A DNA stretch of 64,000 bases, taken from the NCBI GenBank assembly GCA_011317545.1, contig WUJK01000018.1, positions 62,001 through 126,000 of the forward strand. The letters run 5' to 3'. Every line of letters starts with the position of its first letter. Position 1 is the first letter of the stretch. Source of the DNA: Coniella vitis (lineage: Eukaryota > Ascomycota > Sordariomycetes > Diaporthales > Schizoparmaceae). This document shows positions 33,492 through 44,234 of this stretch, piece by piece. The notes under the pieces are model-generated. The model had not been told where the DNA came from, searched no databases, and saw nothing but the letters and a program-made list of their open reading frames with translations. A program made the translations under genes and the position numbers.

Positions 33492-34523
33492 TCACACCTC
33501 GCCCCAAAACCCGCGAATCGCCGCTGCGACGTCAGACACTCGCTCCCTCACGAGCCCATGGCCCGCGTCAAGAACCTCGACCGTATTCAAGACGCCCACA
33601 TCTGTCAGGTTCTGCTTGCCACAGAATCCATCGTTCTGCCCAACTACACCCAGAAACTGGTCTACCCCCAGATTCGCAACCGCGGCTCGAAAGCTATCGA
33701 AATTGTCAAACACCTTCCCATCTCTGAACACACCAACAACACTACCCGCGTGGCCCGCATGATTTCTAAGCTCCCAGTCGCGCACCGCCGGCGCAACCAC
33801 CTCCCCTCGTGCCACCTTCTCCTTCCAATCTTCGGGGACAACCAACTCGCCCTCCTCGAGGAACTGCACGGTCATGTCGCGTGCACGCAGCTCGTCGACT
33901 TGGTACTCGGCTTTGGCGGCGGCGTCGTCGTCGTCGTCCAGAGGTCTCTGCAAGCCACACTGCACGCGAACATCCTCTGGAATGATCGTAGGACTCAGCA
34001 AGCCCGCGGGAGCAACAAAAACCACCGAGGCCACCTTCTCCGGATGGGTAGCCGCGTAGCCAGCTGCGAGCGAGCCGCCGAAAGAGTAGCCCACGAGATG
34101 AACAGGGTCGCGCCACTCGAGCGTGTCGAGGACCGTCGTCATGAGTGCGTGGAAGAGCGCCGGGACGTGCGGTGCGAGGGGCGTGTCGGTGAGGCCGTGG
34201 CCCCAGAGGTCGACGAGGGCGATTTCCGCTGCTGGGTAGAGGGTGTGGAGGGCTGTCGCGAGCGGCTGGAGGCCGAGGGCCGGCGTCTGGACGCCGTGGA
34301 CCATGAGGACGCGGCGGGGTGTTGCGGTGCTGGTTTTGGGCTGGTAAACATAGTATGCAGCCTGGCCGTATGGCGTCGTGAGGAATTTGGCTGGTGGATG
34401 GAGGGCGCCAAAGACTTGGGTCATGGACTCCTCTGTCGGTGCTGAGATGTGGGCTGCTTCGCTTGGAAGGGTCGCCGTTGGTCGCGGGACTACGACCAAG
34501 GGAAGGTGGTGCTCGTATGGCAT
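33492..34523 (-). CDS. Alpha/beta hydrolase
   Basis: Single exon, 343 residues from the ATG at 34521–34523 (MPYEHHLPLVVVPRP); the open frame upstream starts only with TTG. Features in order: oxyanion-type RVLMVHGVQTPALGLQP, VDLWGHGLTDTP, nucleophile elbow HLVGYSFGGSLAAGYA (Ser about 147), candidate acid in VGQNDGFCG and the catalytic histidine in LDAGHGLVRER. This order is the standard alpha/beta-hydrolase triad. An Asp-rich run (DDDDDAAAK) marks the lid region. The overall look is close to epoxide hydrolase, haloperoxidase and meta-cleavage C–C hydrolase groups, which cannot be separated here. No signal peptide, so cytosolic. A partnership with the 2-oxo-acid hydratase at 15 kb would parallel MhpC/MhpD but is only a suggestion. 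Confidence 0.88.
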   Translation of the reverse strand: MPYEHHLPLVVVPRPTATLPSEAAHISAPTEESMTQVFGALHPPAKFLTTPYGQAAYYVYQPKTSTATPRRVLMVHGVQTPALGLQPLATALHTLYPAAEIALVDLWGHGLTDTPLAPHVPALFHALMTTVLDTLEWRDPVHLVGYSFGGSLAAGYAATHPEKVASVVFVAPAGLLSPTIIPEDVRVQCGLQRPLDDDDDAAAKAEYQVDELRARDMTVQFLEEGELVVPEDWKEKVARGEVVAPAVRDWELRNHAGHAGSVVGVFRDGKVFDNFDSFRAAVANLGVDQFLGVVGQNDGFCGKQNLTDVGVLNTVEVLDAGHGLVRERVSDVAAAIRGFWGEV

Positions 34524-35970
34524 CTTGTGGATTCGGTTAGGATGGTAGCAGTGTCGAATCGCCAAGTTCTAATGCTCGCAGCTCTTAGACGCGTCGAATC
34601 GGATATGATGCTTGGTTCACCGGCACAGCAGGAGGAATGGGCGCAGGCTTGGAGAAGTTGCTATAGTTGGCAACGTCTTCTAAAGGATCCTGAAAGTTGT
34701 GGTCGGTATGCAGAACTCAGTTGGCCTCGCTTGGTGAATAGGCAAAAACCAGGAGGGGGTATGCCAGTGTTGTTGTCGGATCTTTAAAAAAAAACACGGC
34801 ATTAACAACATTGACTCCGATCTGAGATTAGCATATCGGTGACTAATCGGAAGGGGTCTGCGATTCCGCGGTGGAGCCTCTGGCCCGCTGTGTTATGGCG
34901 TATCCTACTCACCAATACAAGTATCCAGTGGTAGATCCTTCATAAGATACTAGAGTAGTGATTAATAATAATATACAAAGCTGATCTGCATTGTGATCTG
35001 AAGCAGCTCATGCTCGATGCAGGATCGCTTTGATATTACCCAATGACAAGCATAGGGCGTGGATTGATGCTCTTTGTCAGCACTTGGGCTCATGGGAAGG
35101 GTGAGCGCCTCTGCAAGGGGACTGACTAATCAGGTCCTTCAAAGAGCGTATATGGGGCTTTCTGCGACCAAGACGCTTACCCCCACGTTCCTCATAAGCC
35201 CAGCTGCGAGAGCCTTAGCTAGCTATTGCTTCACGTATCGATATGAATACAGGCAATTTTACGGATACGCAGCTGTAGTGGTTGGCTCGAGTGCTGTATC
35301 CTAACTTATCCTTGGAAGATTGGAGCGTTGTCTCTGGAGGGACGAGTAGAGTGTTGGCTCGTAGTGGGGGCTAGAACACGTGAATCGCCATGAGCTGACA
35401 GTGCCGGCTCTTGGTGATTCGATGACCTCTAAATCTGTCAAGAGCTCGCTGCTCGAAGGTAGTCTTCGACATTTCTCTGGCTCTTCAGGATTTAATTGTT
35501 TTCAACAGAGGTTTCACTCAACATTTACAATCTCGCATGGGCTTAAGGGACAGTTAAAATGGCGATGGTGGCAGATTGAAGACTTGGATGGTAGAAAGGT
35601 GGAATGTAAAATGAGGTGGGATGAAAAATGCGGTGGATGTTCAGTCAAAATCACTCGTAAAGGTTGAAATCAATGGCTTGGTTCTCCCCAGCTCCTGCTA
35701 ACATGATCCAGCATTCAAAAGCAGACCAATTGTACCAGATGGTGGACATGACTTGGACGTTAAGATGGTGAGCACAATTGGGCCTATGGTGAGGAGCAAT
35801 GAATGAAATTATCAAGTACATATAAACCAAATCTATCTTAGCATCATACAAATGTAATTAGCGTCTTGCCCACCTCCATCTTCCCAGCTCGGAAGGATTT
35901 CACCGTTTCGCCAATCATTTGTGTTCGTCTCTGAAGTACTACACACCCTTCTTTCCCGGCTTAGACACCC
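34524..35970. other. Intergenic region
   Basis: No recognised gene. A 95-codon plus-strand frame at 35380–35667 (non-ATG start) has no family resemblance. Confidence 0.5.
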
Positions 35971-37308
35971 TTAGGTGTTCTGCAAGGGCCCCATCTCTTC
36001 CCTGATGCATAGGCAATCACGTTTCTGTCTCTCATAGTAGTTATTGCAGGCCTTGTCCTTACACAGTGCTCTTACACCTGATGTATAGCCGACATATGTC
36101 TCTGGATCCATAGCATATAGCCATGGGCTGGTAGGGGTCAGCTCAACGGCCGGGTCCATCAAGTCATTCAGTCGGCAGACCAATATGTCTTTCATATACT
36201 TGACTACAAGACATTGCTGGGAGATGCCGGCACGGCTGATACCAGTTAGGTAGTGAGACCCTATTTCCACCATGCATGAGTTGCGTCCTGTTCTATAGTC
36301 TCCTACTCGTCTGCAATGTCGCTGTAAATCCTTTCCCTCGGATGGTGCTGATAGTCGCGGCAGTGGCTGCTTTCCCGCATCGCTGTCTCCTACTTGATAT
36401 GAAATAGGGAACGACGAAGCGAAACAAGCCATTTCTCGCAGACGGTACGGAGGCCGTAGAAGGAGCAGCGTATCGACCGGGCCACGTTGGCGGAGCCTTC
36501 GAAACAGTGCCCTCAGCTCAAACGCTGGGATCTGTCCATCCATGGTGGGCGCGAGTGAATCAACACGAGCATGCGGTGCCCACTCTAGACAGAGAACGAC
36601 CCTGTAGTCATTCCAGTAGAAGAATGTGGCGAGAGAGGCGCGGGGCCAGGTCGGCGCCTCCGAAAGCGTACACCGTACATCGTGGCTAGCGTCGTGACAC
36701 TCGATTCGGAAGCTATCGAGGCATTTTTGCCGGTATGCTTCTATTCCTTCGCTCTGGTACGGCTGCTTTTCTCTCCAGCTCTCGATATGCGCTTTGATTT
36801 GAGCCCAATGAATATGCACATGCTCACAGAGTCGTATTGATCCCTCCTCGGCTAGACATCGTGCTTCTCTCAAACCCTCACCCTCTATATGGAATCTGCA
36901 ACAAAAGTCCCAGCCCAAATATTTGTGACCATCGTTCCATCGCCTGCAATACTTGCAACGCCCATCTCTTCGTAGCAGTCGTGAGAACTCAAAATTTGAT
37001 TCGAATACATGGACTGGTTTGTTGCCAATAAGACGAAGGAATATCCTCGAGGCCATACGCAGACATTTCAGAGTTACCACATCGTCGTCGAGGAAGTCGA
37101 GTATACATAGGAGGAGCTCTTCCGGCAGCCGCGTCAAGGGACAGAAGCGATTGTTATAAGCTTGGGCGGCTCCGAGCGGGTCCATAACGCGCTGTAGCAC
37201 GCCTAACGTAAGGTGCAAGAGTCGAGTATGTTCATCGTCGCGCTCTTTCCTGGAAAGTCTTAGGTGGCGTTGTTCGCACCACTTGCGGATCCACGTGAAC
37301 AGAAACAT
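35971..37308 (-). CDS. F-box protein, cysteine-rich
   Basis: Single exon, 445 residues. An F-box lies near residues 57–95: LTRLPEELLLCILDFLDDD and TLKCLRMASRIFLRLI, the usual LP..LL..IL..L pattern that binds Skp1 in SCF ubiquitin ligases. After it come cysteine/histidine clusters (CKYCRRWNDG, DFCCRFH, then at the C-terminus CKDKACNNYY and CLCIREE) that could bind zinc. No LRR or WD repeats are visible, so the substrate-binding part is of an unknown fungal type. Such F-box genes are highly expanded and variable in Pezizomycotina. No introns are evident. Confidence 0.85.
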   Translation of the reverse strand: MFLFTWIRKWCEQRHLRLSRKERDDEHTRLLHLTLGVLQRVMDPLGAAQAYNNRFCPLTRLPEELLLCILDFLDDDVVTLKCLRMASRIFLRLIGNKPVHVFESNFEFSRLLRRDGRCKYCRRWNDGHKYLGWDFCCRFHIEGEGLREARCLAEEGSIRLCEHVHIHWAQIKAHIESWREKQPYQSEGIEAYRQKCLDSFRIECHDASHDVRCTLSEAPTWPRASLATFFYWNDYRVVLCLEWAPHARVDSLAPTMDGQIPAFELRALFRRLRQRGPVDTLLLLRPPYRLREMACFASSFPISYQVGDSDAGKQPLPRLSAPSEGKDLQRHCRRVGDYRTGRNSCMVEIGSHYLTGISRAGISQQCLVVKYMKDILVCRLNDLMDPAVELTPTSPWLYAMDPETYVGYTSGVRALCKDKACNNYYERQKRDCLCIREEMGPLQNT

Positions 37309-37945
37309 TTTGGTGGTTATGTCCAGGGACCAGGAGCGGGGAGGGAAGACAGCTTCAGCGATGGCAAAGCATGTGGTTCAATGGATCAAAACGTTGCTGC
37401 GGTGAGAAATGGCAACAACAGGATATTATTTGCAACGAATGGAGCCTCCTATTCTTTTATTTACAGCTATCGCCCCCCCAGTATTTTGTGCAAGAAGTGA
37501 CTCATCAGGTCAGGGAGCCAAGCACTGCCAACAGTATCAAAATTCGGACAGGTGTCATGTTGGGCGGCCTGCTTCTCGACGGCTGCAGCGTAGCGCTTGA
37601 TCGTTAACCAGATCCGGACCTGGTTCTGAGCTCGCTCATACTCGACTAGATGGAAGCACAGTTAGTACTTTGCAAGTTAGAGTGGGGTTGTGGGCGTTGC
37701 CTACGATTTGTTGGTGTTGCTATCGCAAGTGCAACAAGCTCTCGGAGTGGTGTGCGGTCCTTGGTGGCACTGGTTCGGTTGGGGGTTTTTTTAACGTGAT
37801 TTGTCTCTGTCAACACGGGTTTCTGACGTTTTCCATCGCGGTTCAGTTTTAACGTGATTGGTCTCTGTCAACACGGGTTTCTGACGTTTTCCATCGCGGT
37901 TCAGTTTTAACGTGGTTTGTCTCTTTCAACACGGGAGAAGTCGGC
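37309..37945. other. Intergenic with minisatellite
   Basis: Between the F-box start and the 3' end of the small membrane protein; carries the 58-bp tandem repeat. Confidence 0.55.
37791..37935. repeat. 58-bp minisatellite, about 2.5 copies
   Basis: Units begin at AACGTG at 37793, 37851 and 37909. The unit contains GTCTCTGTCAACACGGGTTT and CTGACGTTTTCCATCGCGGT and is nearly identical between copies. The last copy is truncated just before the stop codon region of the gene at 37946. Confidence 0.95.
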
Positions 37946-38437
37946 TTAGGTGGAGGGTGCGGTCGGACTTGAGGCCATGGCTTGGAGTCGGGCTTCTAGG
38001 TTGTTGATGCGAGTCTCCAGCGCTCCGTTGGTTGTCTCCAAGCCTTCGATCAGCTCTCGTTGTACTCGCAAGCGACGCTCCAGGGCTTGGGCAGAGAGGC
38101 AGGCGGCGTTGTCCTCGGGCTTGAAGACGGCGAGGAAGGCGTCCAGCCACACCACAAGTTGAGCTGGCGCGGCCCAAAGGCTTTGGCGTTGGGTGGCGGC
38201 GGTGCACTTGGCCACCAACTTCGACCAGCCGGCGGCGAGGTGGCGGCCAAAGATCTGGATGAAGCCAAAGAGGAAGCCAGCTCCCATGAGGAAGACAGGG
38301 AGGGGCGGCTGAACGGGACCGGCGATCCGGTCGAGGCGCTCGAGCAGCTCCTCTTGGAAGCTGAGGAGCGCGTTCTGGAGGCCGGGCGTGTCGGCGGCGC
38401 CCAGCAAAGCGAAGAGGAAGAAGAGAAAAAGAAACAT
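37946..38437 (-). CDS. Small membrane protein with C-terminal coiled coil
   Basis: 163 residues from ATG 38435–38437. The N-terminus (MFLFLFFLFALLGAADTPG) is a signal peptide or anchor. A second hydrophobic stretch (PVFLMGAGFLFGFIQIFG) is followed by a basic loop and an amphipathic segment (LVVWLDAFLAVFKPED). The last 45 residues are charged with heptad spacing (ALERRLRVQRELIEGLE…RINNLEARLQAMAS) and look like a coiled coil. An earlier in-frame ATG (38608) would add a Gln-rich, less convincing N-terminus. Third codon positions are GC-rich, which supports real coding. No known family is recognised, so function is unknown; oligomerisation at a membrane is an inference. Confidence 0.6.
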   Translation of the reverse strand: MFLFLFFLFALLGAADTPGLQNALLSFQEELLERLDRIAGPVQPPLPVFLMGAGFLFGFIQIFGRHLAAGWSKLVAKCTAATQRQSLWAAPAQLVVWLDAFLAVFKPEDNAACLSAQALERRLRVQRELIEGLETTNGALETRINNLEARLQAMASSPTAPST

Positions 38438-39478
38438 CTTGATGGGTGTGTGATGGGAATTGTGATTTGTTCTGGTGGTTGTGATGTACTTTGGGTGGTC
38501 GAGGCTGTTGTTCTGCTGCTGTTGTAAGTCTTGTGACTGTTGCTGCGTTGCTGCCACTTCGGTTCGTGGAGGAGAAGAAAACAAACCTCTGCCAATGGCT
38601 GTTGACATTGTGGTAATTGAAGCCTCCTGCCTCACAGTGGGACCTGCTCAGTTGCTGTGCCAGGGGCTCTGGTGTGCCTGCCTGCGGCACCTTCCTCCTT
38701 CTCTGCCCAGATCCAGGCTGCCACCACTTCCTGGCGCCTCGAGCGTGGGCAAGCAACCGGCGCGCCTGCTCGCCGTCGGCACCTTCCCCCTTCTCTACCC
38801 AGCTCCAGGCTGCCACCACTCTCTGACGCATCGACGGTGGGCAAGCCACCCGCGTGCCTGCTTGTCCTTGGGCAGTCTTCTTCCAGCGGGCGTATCTTGG
38901 CTCAGGAGGTCCGTGGCAGGAAGGAGCCTTGGGTCGTTGGTCTGATTGTAGGGACGAGTGGTGTAGACAGTCTTCTCTCGATGCTCAATCGTCGACTGCG
39001 CCTGACCCGCCTCCTCCAGGGCCACACTCCGCCGTGTCGCCCTGCTCCAGTGCCGGTGGCCCTCTTCTTGAACCCGTAGGCTTGGTTTCTCGAGACCAGC
39101 GCAGCCTCACGGACTGCAATGCGTGCAACTCGTCGACCGCCGTGGATGTATCGAGCGAGATTAGGGCGATTTGGATATCGACGAGGAGGGGGGAGCAAAT
39201 GCGCACTTGTTGTATTCATTCTTTGATGACTTGTCCGTTGTTTGTTAGAGATATATACAGAACCATGCTACAACTCTGTAATGCTGCTGGCTCGTCCATT
39301 GCCGCGACTCTGGTGAGTGCTACCAGATTCTCTTGGCCAAAGGCACATTGTATCTTCCCACTAGGGTCCATACCAGCCATCGCTGTGATTCTTGCACATC
39401 CTTTCCCTCCATATATATACACCCTTTCCCCCCCACCACCGCGGCTCGCCGATGTTGACACTCCTGTGGAGACCAGCT
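38438..39478. other. Repeat-bearing intergenic region
   Basis: About 1 kb with degenerate ~90-bp direct repeats (38672–38870). Several overlapping open frames on both strands exist but none is convincing. Confidence 0.5.
38672..38870. repeat. Degenerate ~90-bp direct repeats
   Basis: Unit starts at about 38672, 38760 and 38851 (GTGTGCCTG, GCGCGCCTG, GCGTGCCTG). Shared blocks include GGCACCTTCC, CCAGGCTGCCACCACT and GTGGGCAAGC. Two full units and a partial third, diverged by substitutions and small indels. Confidence 0.8.
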
Positions 39479-41942
39479 CTACACCGAAGCCCGACTATCC
39501 AGCTCCTCCGAGGCAGGCACGGCCACGGACTTGGCCTGTCGCTGGGGTCCAGCTGCGCGATCCCACTGGGCGTCGGGACAGACAACCTTGTCGCCAAACG
39601 CTTGGGCGATTTGCTCCAGGGATCGCCCTTTTGTCTCTCTGTTTTGTGGCGTGGCGCAGGTGTCAGAGTCAGTCGTGGTGGAATACTCGTGTCGAAGCTT
39701 TTGGTTGGGGTTGCAGCGTGGCCACTTACGGGAAGTAGAAATATGCAATGGTGAGAAAGACCACAGTACACCCGACAAAGACGTAATAGTAGTTTTCTTT
39801 GATGTGGGCGAGAGCGCTGGGGCCTGCCTCGGTGACTGTGTGGGCATTCAGTCTCAGGTCAGTGTCTTGCCATTTGATACACACACACCAAAACACAAAG
39901 AGAGGCCCTAGAAGAAACACCTACTTCCAACATTCACCACAAAATGGCACGCGGCAGCAAGACCCATGACTTTGCTTCGGATAGCAATGGGCAGGACTTC
40001 GGCTCCGTACAGCCAGGTCGTGCTGTTGAGCATACCATCTAGCTCAATGCACGTTAGGCTTTCGAGGCTCACGTTTCCTGGGCTGCATATCGCGCAAGAG
40101 TCGACCCAATCAATGACAGGATGGGGGCGCAACTGACAGTACACAACAACAAAGAGATAGATCCCCAAGACAGCGAACCCCTTGCCGACTTTATTATCGC
40201 CGGATTGGAATTCGCGTTGCATAATCGCAGCATAGATCTCGATCACGATGATGCCACCCAGTCCAGCCAGGATCATTCTGAGAAAGGGACAGGTCAGAAA
40301 GGGATTTCCAGAACGACTTTTTGTATCCGCGGGCCCAAACGTATTTGTACTAACTTGCGACGGCCCCATTGGTCAGTCAGAAACAATGTGGTCAGGAGAT
40401 TGGTGAGGAAGGCAATGGTGCCGTAGACCCCAGAGAGAGCGAGGATTGTGGTGCTGCCCATTCCAAGTGCCTTGTAGAGAGTCGCTTCAAACGGTGCAGC
40501 GTTGTTAGCAAATACCTGTTGCAAAAAGAGACTTTTGCTTTTTTCATAGCAATCTCACTTTGGTAATACTATTGGCGATAATGGGTCAGTCAAGAGCAAA
40601 CATCGTGGTCTGCTGCGAGAGGAAAGGGCACACCTGAATAACATTGACACCCGTCACAGCCGTCATCGTTTGCACAGCGATAGAACTATCACAGCAGTCA
40701 GGAGAATCATTTGCAAGCAAGCCTCACAAGCGGCTGCGTCCGTCAATCAATCAATCAATCAAACCAAAAACACACTCACACAAACGCCCGCCGCCCAAAC
40801 AAATCAAACGTCTGCCGAAACGTCAAAACCTCACGCTGCATCTCAAACTCAATCTGCGCCTTCATACGCCCAAACTCCTCTTGTGCCTGGTCAGCGGTCA
40901 GATCCCTCCGGATTTGGACAAACTCGGCGCGCGCTTCCGCGACCTTGCCGCTGCGAAGCAGCTGACGCGGCGAGTTGGGCATAAACGTTGCTAACCCGAT
41001 GCACAGGACCGCGCCCCAGGGGATCTGGATGCCGAGCGGGAGGCGCCACTGCACGGCGCCGTAGGGTGCGTATCCACAGGCCATGCCGACCCAGTTGGAG
41101 GCCATGGTGCCAAACGAGATGCCGCAGCCGGAGATGCCTCCGATGAGGCCGCGCTGGGAGGGTGCGGAGATCTCGCTGAGGTAGATGGGGACCGTGGCGA
41201 CAAGGCCTCTTCATATGCGGTTGAGCTGAGTATTAGTGATAACGTCCCTGCTAGAATTTACACCACCACCAAAAAAAAAAAAAAAAAAAGGCAGAGAGGC
41301 AGTGCAATCATGGCAAGAGGTGCGCACCCTACAGCCAGACCGGCCAATGCTCGCCCGGCCAAAAACATGCCAATATTGACAGAGGTAGTCTGGATGACGG
41401 TGCCGACCGTGACAACGAAGCACAGAATCTGCATGAAGCGCACGCGACCCAGCTTGTCGGCAATGGCGATCTGCGCGAGAGCTCCAACCGCCTCCCCAGC
41501 GATGTACACGGAGGCCACCTGTGATTGTGATCTTGGCGTTAGTTTCGAGTGGCAACGTCACAAGATAACATTCACATTCTACGGCCAAACGGAAGCACAA
41601 TTCGAGGCCATTTAAACATACCGCGCCTGTCAATGCATCAGAAGGATTGTGCGTATAGGTTACCCAGCTTTGATGTGCAATGGCTAAAGGTTGTCTTTCC
41701 GTTAGTGGGCTTGCCAGTGCGGTCATTGGAAGTTGGAGACCAAGCAAGCTGCCGGCCGAGAAACATACTTGTTGTAGCGATTCCGGTATCGAAGCCCTAA
41801 CAGTTTGGTCAGCGAATCCAGTGGGCTTTTAGCGATAAACTCCAAATATATTGGATGGAGGACGAACAAAGAGAAAAGTTCCGATCGCAGCAAAAAGCGC
41901 AACGTAAAGAGTGTACAAGGACTTCATTTTCAAGCGAATCAT
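39479..41942 (-). CDS. MFS sugar/quinate-type transporter, 12 exons
   Basis: Twelve exons: 41942–41868, 41796–41769, 41683–41622, 41518–41328, 41208–40780, 40685–40634, 40568–40559, 40484–40355, 40277–40138, 40038–39925, 39835–39730 and 39638–39479. They encode 498 residues with all phases closing. Sugar-porter signatures are present: GTFLFGFDTGIAT (TM1), ADKLGRVR (loop 2–3), GGLVATVPIYLSEISAPSQRG, SPRQLLRSGK, GVNVIQYYQ (TM7), TDQWGRRK (loop 8–9) and FPETKGRSLEQIAQAFG at the end. It imports a sugar, polyol or quinate-like compound through the plasma membrane. Exon 7 is only 10 nt and completes the YYQ motif. The intron at 41209–41327 carries a run of 19 A/T. The start could also be the ATG at 41927. 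Confidence 0.92.
41271..41289. repeat. Homopolymer run (A)19
   Basis: Nineteen A on the plus strand (T on the coding strand), inside the fourth intron of the sugar transporter. Confidence 0.95.
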
Positions 41943-42607
41943 GTCTTGATCCAACCCTCTGTCTTCCTTGCGGTCATCACAGACAGGATATGTCAATCGA
42001 AAGACATATGGTGAGCCTGGATAACTGTCAGAATCCTTGAATGATAAAACCTAGGTAGAATCACCACGTTGTAAGGAGGGAGAGAAGAGCGCGAGGTTGG
42101 TGACAAGGGAGCGACCAGGAAACGTCTCGGCACACCCGCGTGAGGGGCGTCTCGGACACAAAATGAAGCAAATGATTGGCACCCACGGCCTGGCTCTAAT
42201 CTCAGTAAACAAGCCGTATTTCTTTATTTTCCCGCCGCGACGTGACAACTCCGCAGTCAAGGGCTTCCCCGCAGCGGGGAGATGCGGCCGACCGCCAGCT
42301 TTGTAGACTGAAGGCGATCCGATCAAATGTACACCGTATTCAAGCACGATTCCGCCGGAGCACGCACACATGCATGTCACACATACGTAAGGAGGTGGGG
42401 TAGTTTACATAGCAGTGATTATGGATGAAAGACCCGGGCGTTCTATCGGCGTGTGTATAAATTCCACGAACCGCGTGACCTTTGCACATCAACCAAGGCC
42501 ATCGGTGAGGTGGTTGACATGCACGGTTCATGACACAGTAGCGACTTTGCTGCGACTTGGTTGGGGTATACTGTATCATCGACTTATCGTTGGCGCGAGG
42601 ATTCTAT
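41943..42607. other. Intergenic region
   Basis: Promoter side of the sugar transporter (minus) and 3' flank of the methyltransferase gene. Nothing else recognised. Confidence 0.55.
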
Positions 42608-43740
42608 TCAAGCTTTACGAACATAATCGACAAGTTTCTTGAGATCGCTGTGGCTCGCCTTGCAACATCCTCCCACGAGCAATGTACTCCACTTCCGACG
42701 CTGAGCGATCTGGAGCACAAGATCGCCGAAATTCTTTTCCCAAGGGACCTGAGATGGTCATTAGCAAGACTCTTCACATGAGGTCACCCAAGTAGAGTGT
42801 TAGCTAACTCGAGCGAGCGGGCTTTGTTTGCACATACCTGCTGAGCAGCCTGGCCAGGCGGAAGCTCCCACTCCTGCGTAGTGGTATTGTACACCTCGCC
42901 ATTTGTTCCATCAGGATACAGCACCAAAGCAGGCCACGTTGTGACCCGGCCCGCATTCCAAAGTGCTGTTACTGCATTCTCAAACTTCGCAACCAGCCGC
43001 TCCAGCTTGTGCAGCTTGGTACAGTTGATGCCAATCCCCCACGGCTGTGCCTTGCCCTCGCCGGGAGCCAGCATAGCCTCCACAGTCTGGTCGATGGTGC
43101 TCCCGTCAGGCAGCTCGTCGTCCTCGCCAGGAAAGACACACGCGATCCAGAACGGCTTCGAGGTGAACCCGACCATCATCCTGCGCACTGCGTGGATCTC
43201 ATCGCGCCGCGGGAGCGTTTCGCAGGCCACGTACGCGACCTTCTCGACGGTCTCTGGAGTGAAGAGCGACACACGGTCCGCCCACCAGTGCAGCAGCTTC
43301 TGCTCGTCATTGTGGTCGTCGTCGTAGGCGCCGCTGTATTCCTGGCCCGGCACCATGGTCGATCCGTACGGGCCCAGGCTCAACGCCACCTTTGCGCGGG
43401 GGTTGTCGTCGCCGTGGGCCTTGCGCGCAATGTCGACCGCATTGTGCAGGAACTGGGGGATGCTGGCGCGGTCTACGCCGCCGGGCCACTGCTCCGTCTT
43501 GGTGGCGGCAAAGCCATGGACGGAGAGCTGGTAGGTGGCAGTCTCGATCACGTCGACGGGGACGCGGCCAAAGTCGGACTGGCAGGCGAGCAGCGTCTGC
43601 GGGTCGCTGACGAGGGGGTGCGACGACCAGAGCGGCGTGGTCTTGCTCGAGAACTTGTAGTGGTACTTGTCTTCGAGCGAGGTGCCCAGGCCGCCGTCGA
43701 GGAAGAGGATCGGCGTGGGCGTGTCGTTGTTGTGGGCCAT
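42608..43740 (-). CDS. Homocysteine S-methyltransferase
   Basis: Two exons (43740–42838 and 42748–42608), 347 residues. The protein begins with LFLDGGLGTSLED, as in the homocysteine S-methyltransferase/betaine-homocysteine methyltransferase family (PF02574). The zinc-binding cysteines are all present: C240 in GIGINCTKLHK and C329-C330 in LVGGCCKA. Without the intron the reading frame would stop before the second zinc site, so the splice is well supported. The enzyme moves a methyl group from S-methylmethionine or SAM to homocysteine to make methionine. It is cytosolic by appearance. Its position next to the biosynthetic genes could reflect methyl-group supply, but housekeeping is equally likely. 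Confidence 0.93.
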
Positions 43741-44234
43741 GGCTTCTGCTGTGATTGGAGCGGGCGAATGCGCGTGACGGTGTGCTGGTTTGGTGTCGGT
43801 CGGCAGGTGGTGGTGGACGTGGCTAGCGGTTCAGCTACCCTGTCAGGCCTGGCAGGGCCTGGCCGAACCTCCGAGGCAGAATTTGTTTTCTCCGCCGCTC
43901 GGATCCGGGGGCGGGACGCACGGCCCTTTTGTGACCCCACTATTTCCGGCCGTGTTCCGCTTCGGAGCCGAGTCTCGGGCTTCCAGCATAAGTCCATTTC
44001 CTTTCGAATCGGCATCGGGGCACACCACTAGAACGCACAAGTCATGATAGCTTCAAGTCTTGAAGGAATTTGTTTGTGCTCAATGTCAGAGCGACACCGT
44101 GGCCGTTGCCGACAAGGAAACAAGGTGGCATGAACGATCACAGCCCAACCATCAGTGAGTACCAGACCATCGGCGGTGGGATCAAACATTATTATACAAT
44201 TATTTCTCTTTACTACGCCAGCTTCGAGATTGAT
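43741..44234. other. Intergenic region
   Basis: Promoter of the methyltransferase gene and 3' flank of the AflR-like gene; no other feature recognised. Confidence 0.55.

Noticed and set aside
42608..43740. Truncated 318-residue methyltransferase without splicing
   Set aside because: The unspliced frame lacks the GGCC zinc site; splicing 42749–42837 restores it in frame.
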